Of a stretch of 64,000 nucleotides of DNA, positions 10,391 through 16,977 are shown piece by piece; the first letter of the stretch is position 1; each line of letters begins with the position of its first letter. The position numbers and the translations under genes were made by a program. Origin of the DNA: Alphaproteobacteria bacterium (GTDB taxonomy: Bacteria; Pseudomonadota; Alphaproteobacteria; RF32; CAG-239); contig SUUJ01000001.1 of NCBI GenBank assembly GCA_015062585.1, positions 136,736 to 200,735 of the forward strand, written 5' to 3'. The notes below the pieces were generated by a model, which had not been told where the DNA came from, did not search any database, and saw only the letters and a program-made list of their open reading frames with translations.

Positions 10391-10440
10391 TTACGCTAAA
10401 GCGCCGAGTAAGGAATGACATTATGTATTCACTCAAGCGA
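10391..10440 (+). repeat. Dispersed palindromic repeat, partial copy 4 with flanking block
   Basis: The right half GCGCCGAGTAAGGAATGACA matches copy 1. It is followed by the same AATGACATTATGTATTCACT block that follows copy 1. A shorter relative (GTTATTCACTAAAAGGCGATGACA) occurs again at about 10530-10552. Confidence 0.6.
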
Positions 10441-10500
10441 TGACTTATTTATTTAAACTCATCTGGATTTTTAAGCAACTGAAGTTGCAAAAAATCCTAT

Positions 10501-10522
10501 CTTCCCTTAAAATTAAGGGAAG
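10501..10522. other. Perfect 22-bp palindrome in the intergenic region
   Basis: CTTCCCTTAA and TTAAGGGAAG are separated by two bases (AA). There is no following T-tract and no gene on either side within 200 bases, so it is not clearly a terminator. It could be a hairpin belonging to the repeat cluster or a protein-binding site. Apart from the repeats, this palindrome, a short GCGGTAA/TTACCGC hairpin at 10656-10673 and the promoters, nothing else was seen in 9937-10783. Confidence 0.5.
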
Positions 10523-10708
10523 AGAAAATGTTATTCACTAAAAGGCGATGACATAATTATATAAGAAATAACAATTGTTTTATAATATTAAAAAAATTTT
10601 TATTTCTCAAAAATCAAAAATATTCAAATATCACACAAAATCAATATATTAGCGCGCGGTAAGATGTTACCGCTTAATAACATATTGAAAAATAATGATA
10701 TTTTTTTG

Positions 10709-10736
10709 TTGACAACAGTTTTTATTTATATATATT
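10709..10736 (+). promoter_or_regulatory. Promoter of rplM-rpsI
   Basis: TTGACA and TATATT are separated by 16 bases, about 47 bases upstream of the rplM ATG. This is the best sigma-70 match in the region, as expected for a ribosomal protein operon. Confidence 0.7.
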
Positions 10737-10783
10737 AACCCCGAAGTTTAATTTATATTTTAATATAAAAAGAGAGAAAACAC

Positions 10784-11248
10784 ATGAACACATATGCTAC
10801 AAAAGCCTCTGACATTGAGAGAAAATGGTATGTAGTTGATGCCGAAGGTGTTGTTTTGGGTCGTATGGCTGCCGAAATCGCTAAAATCTTGCGCGGTAAA
10901 CACAAAGCCAATTTCGTTCCAAACATTGACTGCGGTGACTATGTCGTTGTTATCAATGCAGACAAAGTAAAATTAACAGGCAACAAATTAGCTGCTAAAA
11001 AATATTTCAAACACACCGGTTGGATCGGTGGAATCAAAGAAACTACCGCCGGTAAAGTATTGGCCGGTCGTTTCCCTGAAAGAGTTATCATCAAAGCTGT
11101 TGAACGCATGATTTCTCGTAACCCGATGGGCCGTCAACAAATGACTAAGTTAAAAGTATATGCCGGTTCTGAACATCCTCACACAGCTCAAAACCCTGTT
11201 GTTTTGGATATCGCCGGTAAAAACCCGAAGAATAAAAGGAGCATCTAA
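10784..11248 (+). CDS. rplM: Large ribosomal subunit protein L13 (uL13)
   Basis: A structural protein of the 50S subunit. The 154-residue product has family hallmarks, including the N-terminal [15 protein letters not shown], the [17 protein letters not shown] block and the [20 protein letters not shown] motif near residues 105-122. Length and composition are normal for bacterial L13. Start supported by the purine-rich AGAGAGAAAA upstream and alignment of the N-terminus. It is followed two bases later by rpsI, the usual arrangement in bacteria. Confidence 0.99.
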   Translation: MNTYATKASDIERKWYVVDAEGVVLGRMAAEIAKILRGKHKANFVPNIDCGDYVVVINADKVKLTGNKLAAKKYFKHTGWIGGIKETTAGKVLAGRFPERVIIKAVERMISRNPMGRQQMTKLKVYAGSEHPHTAQNPVVLDIAGKNPKNKRSI

Positions 11249-11250
11249 TT

Positions 11251-11730
11251 ATGGCTGAAAAAATCGAATCTTTGCAAGATATTAAAAATGCAGCCAAATC
11301 AGAAGCTGCTGAAACTGTTGTTCGTAAGGCTAAAAAAGACAAATTCGGTCGCTCTTACGCCACAGGTAAAAGAAAAGACGCCGTTGCCCGCGTATGGATT
11401 AAGGCCGGTAAAGGCAATATCACAATTAACGACAAATCTATTGATCAATATTTCGCACGTCCGGTGTTGAAAATGATCATCAACCAACCTTTCGAAGTTG
11501 CTAACCGCGTTAATGAATTTGATGTTGTTTGCACAGTAAAAGGTGGTGGTTTGTCAGGTCAAGCCGGTGCTATTAAACACGGTATTTCAAAAGCTTTGAA
11601 CGAGTTCGAACCCGAATTGCGCGATTGCTTGAAAAAAGCCGGTTTCTTAACCCGTGATGACAGAACCGTTGAACGTAAAAAATATGGTAAGGCCAAAGCT
11701 CGTCGTTCTTACCAATTCTCTAAGCGTTAA
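11251..11730 (+). CDS. rpsI: Small ribosomal subunit protein S9 (uS9)
   Basis: A structural protein of the 30S subunit whose C-terminal tail reaches the P-site tRNA. The conserved region starts around residue 33 ([19 protein letters not shown]) and the protein ends [11 protein letters not shown], the basic tail characteristic of S9. The N-terminal 30 residues are an extension common in alphaproteobacterial S9. The gene follows rplM with a two-base gap, sharing its promoter and the terminator downstream. Confidence 0.99.
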   Translation: MAEKIESLQDIKNAAKSEAAETVVRKAKKDKFGRSYATGKRKDAVARVWIKAGKGNITINDKSIDQYFARPVLKMIINQPFEVANRVNEFDVVCTVKGGGLSGQAGAIKHGISKALNEFEPELRDCLKKAGFLTRDDRTVERKKYGKAKARRSYQFSKR

Positions 11731-11753
11731 TTTTTTACGGCGTTTTACATATC

Positions 11754-11789
11754 AAAAAAGCTTGGGTTATTTGCCCAAGCTTTTTTTTT
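11754..11789 (+). terminator. Rho-independent terminator after rpsI (works in both directions)
   Basis: A long stem AAAAAAGCTTGGG / CCCAAGCTTTTTT with a 7-base loop is followed by more T on the plus strand and by a T-run on the minus strand. It lies between the convergent rpsI and the 11815-12327 gene. Confidence 0.9.
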
Positions 11790-11814
11790 GATAAATTTTT
11801 GAAACAAAAAAAGG

Positions 11815-12327
11815 TTATTCCAATACCCCTAAGTAACGGATACGAGCTTTTTCTTGGTCACCGTAATAGTCTGACCCCATAAATTTTTCTCCTTTTCGAT
11901 AAGAGATAATCCAGTTGAGATCAGAGTTACCGTAAGCCGTGGTCGCAAAATAGAATCCTTCAATGACAGGTTTGTTCAGATCTGCCAAATCTTTGTTCAA
12001 TTTTTCGCGATAATTCGCTAAGTCTTGCCAAAAGCTCAACGAAGGTATTCTTTGCTCATCAGCACCGCGGCGATAGGTTTCTTCGGTCTCGTCACTTTCC
12101 AAATAGACATTAAGCTGCTTAAATGGAAAAATTCCCAAAACTTTGAGCTCTTTGCCTTCTTGGTAAGAAACGCGTTTCTTTTCGCCATTGATTTCAACTA
12201 ACAAGTCGAAATGCTCATTTACCGGTTTAACCTTTTTTCCTTGATTCAGCTCTTTAGCCAAATCCTCCAATGAAATGCCGTGCAAATTCATTAGCCCGAC
12301 GATTCGTTTGATAATCTTTTGATTCAT
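11815..12327 (-). CDS. Unknown protein, paralogue of the 12745-13437 product
   Basis: Family not recognised. The 170-residue product has no signal peptide or membrane segment, so it is probably cytoplasmic. Residues about 40-165 align with residues about 92-218 of the product of 12745-13437: both have FDLL, a basic strand, then KV-[LI]-GIFPF followed by a Y-L-E strand, an aromatic helix (FWQDL / MWEDI), a P-[VI]-[IL]-EG-[FL]-YFA strand and a final A-[RK]-[IV]-RY motif. The N-terminal 35 residues are helical and not shared. No Shine-Dalgarno sequence precedes the ATG. It has its own promoter and ends at the terminator shared with rpsI. Confidence 0.8.
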   Translation of the reverse strand: MNQKIIKRIVGLMNLHGISLEDLAKELNQGKKVKPVNEHFDLLVEINGEKKRVSYQEGKELKVLGIFPFKQLNVYLESDETEETYRRGADEQRIPSLSFWQDLANYREKLNKDLADLNKPVIEGFYFATTAYGNSDLNWIISYRKGEKFMGSDYYGDQEKARIRYLGVLE

Positions 12328-12396
12328 AAAATTTATTATTTATTTGTTTACAATTGTAGTCATATTTTTAGTCATATTTTTAAGATTTGAGCCCGC

Positions 12397-12424
12397 ATTA
12401 TATCTTTTAAATATTTTTTTGCAA
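12397..12424 (-). promoter_or_regulatory. Promoter of the 11815-12327 gene
   Basis: On the minus strand TTGCAA and TATAAT are 16 bases apart. The -35 box lies directly beyond the T-run of the preceding terminator, leaving a leader of about 60 bases. Confidence 0.65.
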
Positions 12425-12425
12425 C

Positions 12426-12457
12426 AAAAAAAGGAGCGCTTTTCTTTAAAGCACTCC
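12426..12457 (-). terminator. Rho-independent terminator after the 12466-12732 gene
   Basis: The stem GGAGTGCTTT / AAAGCGCTCC (one G-T pair) with a 5-base loop is followed by seven T on the minus strand. Confidence 0.88.
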
Positions 12458-12465
12458 GTTCCATT

Positions 12466-12732
12466 TTAGTTTTTGTTAACATGGTAATTGATTCGGTTAA
12501 AAAATCCGCCGACAAAACCAATTACACCGCCGATCTGCCAAACTTCCAAATTGATTCCCAAGCTTCCGAAAAAACTTAAAATCGGGTTGGCAATAAAGTC
12601 AAAAAGACCGACCAAGGCTCCGGTTAACATACCAATCATCGTTGCCACTATCGGCGCAACGAGAAAAGAAATAAATAAACTGCCCAAAGTTACAAATAAG
12701 AACTTTAACAGATTTTGTAATGAAGTTTTCAT
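12466..12732 (-). CDS. Small membrane protein of unknown function
   Basis: The 88-residue product is mostly hydrophobic, with about three membrane segments: residues 10-35 (FLFVTLGSLFISFLVAP), 33-55 and 63-80 (WQIGGVIGFVGGFF). The middle segments carry small-residue spacing (GMLTGALVG, GFVGG) that allows tight helix packing. No family is recognised. Its ATG lies 12 bases after the stop of the 12745-13437 gene, so the two are probably one transcript ending at the terminator downstream. No Shine-Dalgarno is visible (TTATTATC precedes the ATG). The opposite-strand ORF at 12488-12775 is a shadow. Confidence 0.65.
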   Translation of the reverse strand: MKTSLQNLLKFLFVTLGSLFISFLVAPIVATMIGMLTGALVGLFDFIANPILSFFGSLGINLEVWQIGGVIGFVGGFFNRINYHVNKN

Positions 12733-12744
12733 GATAATAATTTT

Positions 12745-13437
12745 TTACATTAAACTCAAAATTTCTTTACTTTGATGGATTTTAAAATAACGCACTTTTG
12801 CAGGTTCTTCAGAAGAAAACAACCCGAATTTCAGCTGTTTTTCATCTTGGTCAATTTTGATAATAAGATTATCATTATTTGACGAATTAGCCTGCTTGGC
12901 AAAATACAATCCCTCCAAAATCGGCAATTGCAAAAGTTTCAGATGTTCGTTGATAGTAAAAATCATTCTGAAAATATCTTCCCACATATAAATCGGGGGA
13001 ATATAATCATTGTCAACTTTGCAACGCTGAGTCATTTTGCTTTCTTCCACCTCCAAATATAAGGAAGAATTGATGAAAGGAAATATTCCTATAACCTTTT
13101 TGTCTTTTCCTTTTTGAAATGACATTCTGACTTTCTTATTGTCTACCAAGCACAATAAATCAAATTCCGTAGCCATGAGAAATTTGAGTGTAGCGGCATC
13201 CTCTATATTTTGATGCGCAAGATCAACACTTTGTTGTATCAAAGCATTACGTCGGGTCTTACCACCCTTGATATTTTTCATATCTTTGATGAGTTTCCGA
13301 GCTGCATTTCTTTGTGAAGTAAGCATCTCTAAACATCTATCATATGAGATAATGTTTGACATTTTCTTTGACAGCCTGTCTATCAGAGTTTCTGAAATAC
13401 AGGCATAATCTTCCAATAAGTTTATTCTTTTTTCCAT
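12745..13437 (-). CDS. Unknown protein, paralogue of the 11815-12327 product
   Basis: Family not recognised. In this 230-residue product, residues 92-218 repeat the layout of the 11815-12327 protein (FDLLCLVDNKK, KVIGIFPF, MWEDIF, LPILEGLYFAK, AKVRYFKI). The N-terminal 90 residues are predicted helical with many Lys and Arg and are not shared. No signal peptide. The paralogues are separated only by the small membrane protein gene, which points to local duplication and divergence. No Shine-Dalgarno precedes the ATG; the same TTATTATC leader occurs before this gene and the next one. A promoter lies about 40 bases upstream. Confidence 0.8.
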   Translation of the reverse strand: MEKRINLLEDYACISETLIDRLSKKMSNIISYDRCLEMLTSQRNAARKLIKDMKNIKGGKTRRNALIQQSVDLAHQNIEDAATLKFLMATEFDLLCLVDNKKVRMSFQKGKDKKVIGIFPFINSSLYLEVEESKMTQRCKVDNDYIPPIYMWEDIFRMIFTINEHLKLLQLPILEGLYFAKQANSSNNDNLIIKIDQDEKQLKFGLFSSEEPAKVRYFKIHQSKEILSLM

Positions 13438-13473
13438 GATAATAAAAAGTTAATAGTTAATAAATTTGTTATT

Positions 13474-13502
13474 TTTATAATATGTTTTTATATTTATTGC
13501 AA
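13474..13502 (-). promoter_or_regulatory. Promoter of the 12745-13437 and 12466-12732 genes
   Basis: On the minus strand TTGCAA and TATAAA are separated by 17 bases, directly after the terminator of the 13560-14849 gene. The arrangement copies that of the 12397-12424 promoter. Confidence 0.65.
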
Positions 13503-13503
13503 C

Positions 13504-13530
13504 AAAAAAAGAGCCCCTTTACAGGAGCTC
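13504..13530 (-). terminator. Rho-independent terminator after the 13560-14849 gene
   Basis: The stem GAGCTCC / GGGGCTC (one G-T pair) with a 6-base loop is followed by seven T on the minus strand. Confidence 0.85.
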
Positions 13531-13559
13531 CTTTTCTGTTAGTTTTTAATTTACTTGGC

Positions 13560-14849
13560 TTAATCGATAGGGTAGTAGAAGTCTACATAGGCCGCAACTT
13601 GTTCGTCGGTACCATAATCAATAAGGTGTCGCAATTGATGAGGTTTCAATATATGTCTTACAATATAATAGATAACCAAATCAGGCTTTTCCTGCATCAA
13701 TGTATCAAAACACATTAGCTCTCGACGATCAATGTAGGTCGTTATTTCATTATCCTTACCTCGAAGAATAAGACATAATTGAGCTATGTTACCCAAAGTC
13801 TGAGTTCCGCACAATGCCAGTATCTCAGCCTCGTACCCGCGATTGATGATATCAGTTTGAACACTGTCTAAAACCTTTTGGGTTTCAATCATTGCGATAA
13901 TTTCTTGCGAAACCCCGCGTTTGACGATCAGGTTTTGAGCTTCGGTATCCAGATGATTGTTTTTGATAACTTTCATTATCTCATCAGTGTATCCGTCGTT
14001 AATGATTTTGATTTGATGCTTATTATCCAAATCATAGCGCTCGATATAAGCACTTCTTACTACTGACACCGTTTCCAGAACTTCGTCTACATGCAAAGTC
14101 AAATTATCTTTAGTTTTGATAATCTCTGCAACAAGATCGTACATTCCGCGTCTTAGAAGCGGCGCTACCACTTCATTTGCCCTTTTGAAACCGAATTTTT
14201 GCCAATAGCTTTGAATAACTTGCTCATCAGCGTACTTGATCAGACGGTATTCGTCATCAGCTGTCAACTGCTTGCTGACTACAATATCTATTACTTCTTG
14301 ATACTTAAATGTAGTGAACAGTTCGTTGAATGCATCTCCGCCCAAAAATCTTTTTGACACATAGAATGCCAACATTTTAGGGAGCTGCAACAAAATGCGC
14401 TCAGCTGATGGGCTGAAGTGATGCTCCAATATATAGCTTTCTATCACTTCAACCGATTTACTCTTTAATAAAAGAGTTTCTGAAGCGGAAGACAGTCCAT
14501 GGTGCTTGAAATAACGATACAACAATTCGTTATCAGCCTGTCGGATAAGTGTTGCCTGCATTTCTTCCGAAAGAGGTTGCTTTCTGCTTAACAACAGTTT
14601 CTTAATCTCTTTAGTGCTGTTATTAAGAATCCTTCGTTGCGCGTCTTCCGATAAGATATTGCCGCTTTCCAGTAAGCGACGAATTGCACGCTCATTTCCG
14701 GATGAAATGATTGCATCACTAACCTTAGGGTCAAGTTGGTAATCGGATATACAATCCAATGCACCGTTTTTTAAGACCATGTTTGTCAAAGCTAAATTTG
14801 TAGCCTCATTAGTTCTAGCGATTTCGCTAAGCCTTTGTCTTTTGTCCAT
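13560..14849 (-). CDS. Alpha-helical repeat protein of unknown function
   Basis: The 429-residue product looks helical throughout. It consists of degenerate units of roughly 22-35 residues of the form L-x3-[AV]-[EQ]-x2-[IL]-[IL]-x-[RK]-G-x3-[EA]-[IV], for example LDTEAQNLIVKRGVSQEIIAMI followed by LDSVQTDIINRGYEAEILAL. Such arrays form solenoids like HEAT or related repeats and usually bind proteins. No signal peptide or catalytic motif was seen. Similar repeats of the type RGNHEE-IMAYI are, from memory, common in gut Bacteroidetes proteins, so transfer from such a donor is possible but unproven. The ATG lacks a Shine-Dalgarno, like the rest of this cluster. Confidence 0.78.
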   Translation of the reverse strand: MDKRQRLSEIARTNEATNLALTNMVLKNGALDCISDYQLDPKVSDAIISSGNERAIRRLLESGNILSEDAQRRILNNSTKEIKKLLLSRKQPLSEEMQATLIRQADNELLYRYFKHHGLSSASETLLLKSKSVEVIESYILEHHFSPSAERILLQLPKMLAFYVSKRFLGGDAFNELFTTFKYQEVIDIVVSKQLTADDEYRLIKYADEQVIQSYWQKFGFKRANEVVAPLLRRGMYDLVAEIIKTKDNLTLHVDEVLETVSVVRSAYIERYDLDNKHQIKIINDGYTDEIMKVIKNNHLDTEAQNLIVKRGVSQEIIAMIETQKVLDSVQTDIINRGYEAEILALCGTQTLGNIAQLCLILRGKDNEITTYIDRRELMCFDTLMQEKPDLVIYYIVRHILKPHQLRHLIDYGTDEQVAAYVDFYYPID

Positions 14850-14897
14850 AATGGTAAAATATTAATAGTTTATAAAATATGATTATTTATGCGGCAT

Positions 14898-14926
14898 AAT
14901 TTAACACAAATTTTGTCTAATGTAAA
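14898..14926 (-). promoter_or_regulatory. Possible promoter of the 13560-14849 gene
   Basis: On the minus strand TTTACA and TAAATT are 17 bases apart, about 50 bases before the ATG. Moderate match in very AT-rich DNA. Confidence 0.45.
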
Positions 14927-14974
14927 TATTAAAATTTCTTTCTTATTAGAATTTTTTATTATGTATTTTTCAAA

Positions 14975-14991
14975 TTGGCACAATAATTGCA
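14975..14991 (+). promoter_or_regulatory. Sigma-54 (RpoN) promoter of the flagellar operon
   Basis: TTGGCAC followed by five bases and TTGCA matches the -24/-12 consensus TGGCAC-N5-TTGC at every conserved position. The predicted start near 15002 leaves a leader of about 35 bases before flgI. RpoN control of hook and basal body genes is well known in alphaproteobacteria such as Caulobacter. An enhancer-binding activator would be required; none is encoded in the window. Confidence 0.85.
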
Positions 14992-15036
14992 TATCACATA
15001 GAAGAAGAACCGCACAATTTATTGGGAAAATGTGAT

Positions 15037-16167
15037 ATGAAATTTAATAATGTATTGAAAAACTTAGCTTTTGTGGCAATTTTAAGCGCATCAATTTTCA
15101 AAACAGATGCTTGTTTTGCCGTATCCAGAATAAAAGATATTGCCGATTTTGAAGGTGTCAGAGATAACCAACTTATCGGATACGGACTTATTGTTGGCTT
15201 AAACGGTACCGGCGATAACATCAAGTCGGTAGATTTTGCCAAAGAAAGCTTGATTTCAATGCTCGATGCCGTAGGTGTTAATGCTCGTGATGGTCAGATC
15301 AAAGCCAAAAATGTTGCCGCAGTTATGGTAACAGCCAATCTTCCGGCATTTTCTCGTCAAGGTTCTCGTATAGATGTTACCGTCTCAGCTTTAGGTGATG
15401 CTAAGAACTTGCTCGGCGGTACATTGATTGCCACCCCCTTAAAAGGTGCTGATGGCGAAGTATATGCCGTTGCCCAAGGAACGGTTGCAACCGGTGCAGT
15501 TGCCGCAGGATCTCAAGAAGAGGGCTCTTCGGTATTAAAAGGTGTTCCCACTTCAGGAAGAATTGCCAGCGGTGCCATTATCGAAAGAGAAATTCCTTTC
15601 AAATTAGATTCTCTTGAAACAATGAATATCGCACTCAGAAATCCCGATTTTACAACATCTCGCCGTATTGCTGACGCCATTAACGCCATGATGGGTACTC
15701 CGATTGCCAAATCAATCGATCCGGGTACCGTTGCAATGAACATTCCGGAAAACTATCAGGATAACATTGTAGACTTAATGACCAAGGTTGAACAACTTCA
15801 AATTCAGCCTGATACCGTGGCAAAAGTTGTAATAGATGAGTCAACAGGCATTGTAGTTATCGGTAAAGATGTAAAAATAAATCGTCTTGCTATTGCTCAG
15901 GGCAACCTGACCATCAAAATTACAGATGTTCCTTTTGTTTCGCAACCTGAACCGTTTACTCTCGGTGAGCCTATTATAGTTGATACATCGCTTATTGATA
16001 TACAAGAAGATACCGAAGCTAAAATGAAAGTTTTGGATACAGGTATAAATTTACAAGAATTGGTTGACGGTCTTAATGCCTTGGGTGTAACTCCGCGTGA
16101 TTTGATAAGCATTTTACAAGCTATCAAGGTCAGTGGTGCTCTTCAGGCCGAGATAGAAGTTATCTAA
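15037..16167 (+). CDS. flgI: Flagellar P-ring protein FlgI
   Basis: FlgI forms the periplasmic ring around the flagellar rod. The track opens at a TTG (15022); the ATG at 15037 is preferred because it starts the signal peptide (MKFNNVLKNLAFVAILSASIFKTDACFA) and gives the normal length of 376 residues. The mature part begins SRIKDIADFEGVRDNQLIGYGLIVGLNGTGD, the signature of the family, and the middle has the conserved PTSGRIASGAIIEREIPF. It is first in a five-gene flagellar run and sits 35 bases after the predicted sigma-54 start point. Confidence 0.97.
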   Translation: MKFNNVLKNLAFVAILSASIFKTDACFAVSRIKDIADFEGVRDNQLIGYGLIVGLNGTGDNIKSVDFAKESLISMLDAVGVNARDGQIKAKNVAAVMVTANLPAFSRQGSRIDVTVSALGDAKNLLGGTLIATPLKGADGEVYAVAQGTVATGAVAAGSQEEGSSVLKGVPTSGRIASGAIIEREIPFKLDSLETMNIALRNPDFTTSRRIADAINAMMGTPIAKSIDPGTVAMNIPENYQDNIVDLMTKVEQLQIQPDTVAKVVIDESTGIVVIGKDVKINRLAIAQGNLTIKITDVPFVSQPEPFTLGEPIIVDTSLIDIQEDTEAKMKVLDTGINLQELVDGLNALGVTPRDLISILQAIKVSGALQAEIEVI

Positions 16168-16182
16168 GGGGAGGGAATAGTT

Positions 16183-16503
16183 ATGGAAAGTCTTATTACA
16201 AACAATATCGCCCCGATGATAAATTCCAAACAGCCGGTTTTGGATATGAACAAGGCTAAAGAAAGTGCCGAAAGTTTCGAAGCATTTTTCTTAACTCGTA
16301 TGATGGAAAGTATGTTTGAGGGTGTTTCAACCGAAGGAATGTTCGGCGGAGGTCATGCCGAAAAAATATATCGCTCACTTCTTTTGGATGAATATGGCAA
16401 AGAAATGGCCAAACTCGGAACAGTCGGCGTAAAAGACTATGTAATGCAGGCTATTTTGCAGATGCAGGAATCAGCATCTCAGGAAAAAACACTAAGTATA
16501 TAG
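16183..16503 (+). CDS. flgJ: Flagellar rod-binding protein (FlgJ N-terminal domain only)
   Basis: At 106 residues it covers only the rod-binding domain of FlgJ; the peptidoglycan hydrolase domain found in enterobacteria is missing, as is usual in alphaproteobacteria, where the protein is sometimes called CheL. The conserved stretch is AKESAESFEAFFLTRMMESMFEGV through the C-terminal GKEMAKLGTVGVKDYVMQAI. It is expected to help rod assembly in the periplasm. GGGGAGGG upstream is a strong ribosome binding site, and it is 15 bases after flgI. Confidence 0.9.
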   Translation: MESLITNNIAPMINSKQPVLDMNKAKESAESFEAFFLTRMMESMFEGVSTEGMFGGGHAEKIYRSLLLDEYGKEMAKLGTVGVKDYVMQAILQMQESASQEKTLSI

Positions 16504-16513
16504 GAGGTGTACT

Positions 16514-16966
16514 ATGGAAGAAAATCAAGTAATTGAGATTTTATCAAAGATTGACACGATGAAACAAATCGTAACCGGTTTTATCGATGTTATATCAAAA
16601 GAAAATAGCGCATTAAAAATCAACGATGTCAAAACCGTAAAGGCTTTATATGAGCAAAAATTAAAGACCATTGCGGCATATCGTTCAATGAGTGCTTTTT
16701 TTATCAAGAACAGCGAAATGATATCTTCATTTGAAGATCCGGCAAAAGAAGAGCTGAAAGAATTGTCCAAAGAACTGGATAATTGCTTAAAAGTTAATGA
16801 GCTTTTGCTCAAAACTCGTATGGAAGCCGGCAAAAAAGTAATGGACAGCTTTATCAATATTGCCAAAGTTGCCAACAACTCTTTTGCTACCTCTTACGGT
16901 GCTCAGGGCCGATATACACCGCTTGACAATAATCATAACGCTTTGGCGTTTAATAGAACATTATAA
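16514..16966 (+). CDS. FlgN-like flagellar chaperone
   Basis: The 150-residue product is predicted to be helical (long amphipathic helices over residues 1-125) with a flexible C-terminal tail ending YGAQGRYTPLDNNHNALAFNRTL. Its position directly before flgK and flgL and the helical pattern fit a FlgN-family chaperone, which holds the hook-filament junction proteins before export. Sequence similarity to enterobacterial FlgN is weak, so the call rests partly on context. AGGAGG precedes the ATG; the gene is 10 bases after flgJ. Confidence 0.75.
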   Translation: MEENQVIEILSKIDTMKQIVTGFIDVISKENSALKINDVKTVKALYEQKLKTIAAYRSMSAFFIKNSEMISSFEDPAKEELKELSKELDNCLKVNELLLKTRMEAGKKVMDSFINIAKVANNSFATSYGAQGRYTPLDNNHNALAFNRTL

Positions 16967-16977
16967 GGAGAAGTGTT

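Noticed and set aside
10201-10443. 80-residue ORF within the intergenic repeats
   Set aside because: Made of palindromic repeat copies with inverted and divergent units; no ribosome binding site and not protein-like.
10656-10673. GCGGTAA-GATG-TTACCGC hairpin as a ribosomal protein autoregulatory leader
   Set aside because: It lies upstream of the predicted rplM promoter, so it would not be in the rplM mRNA.
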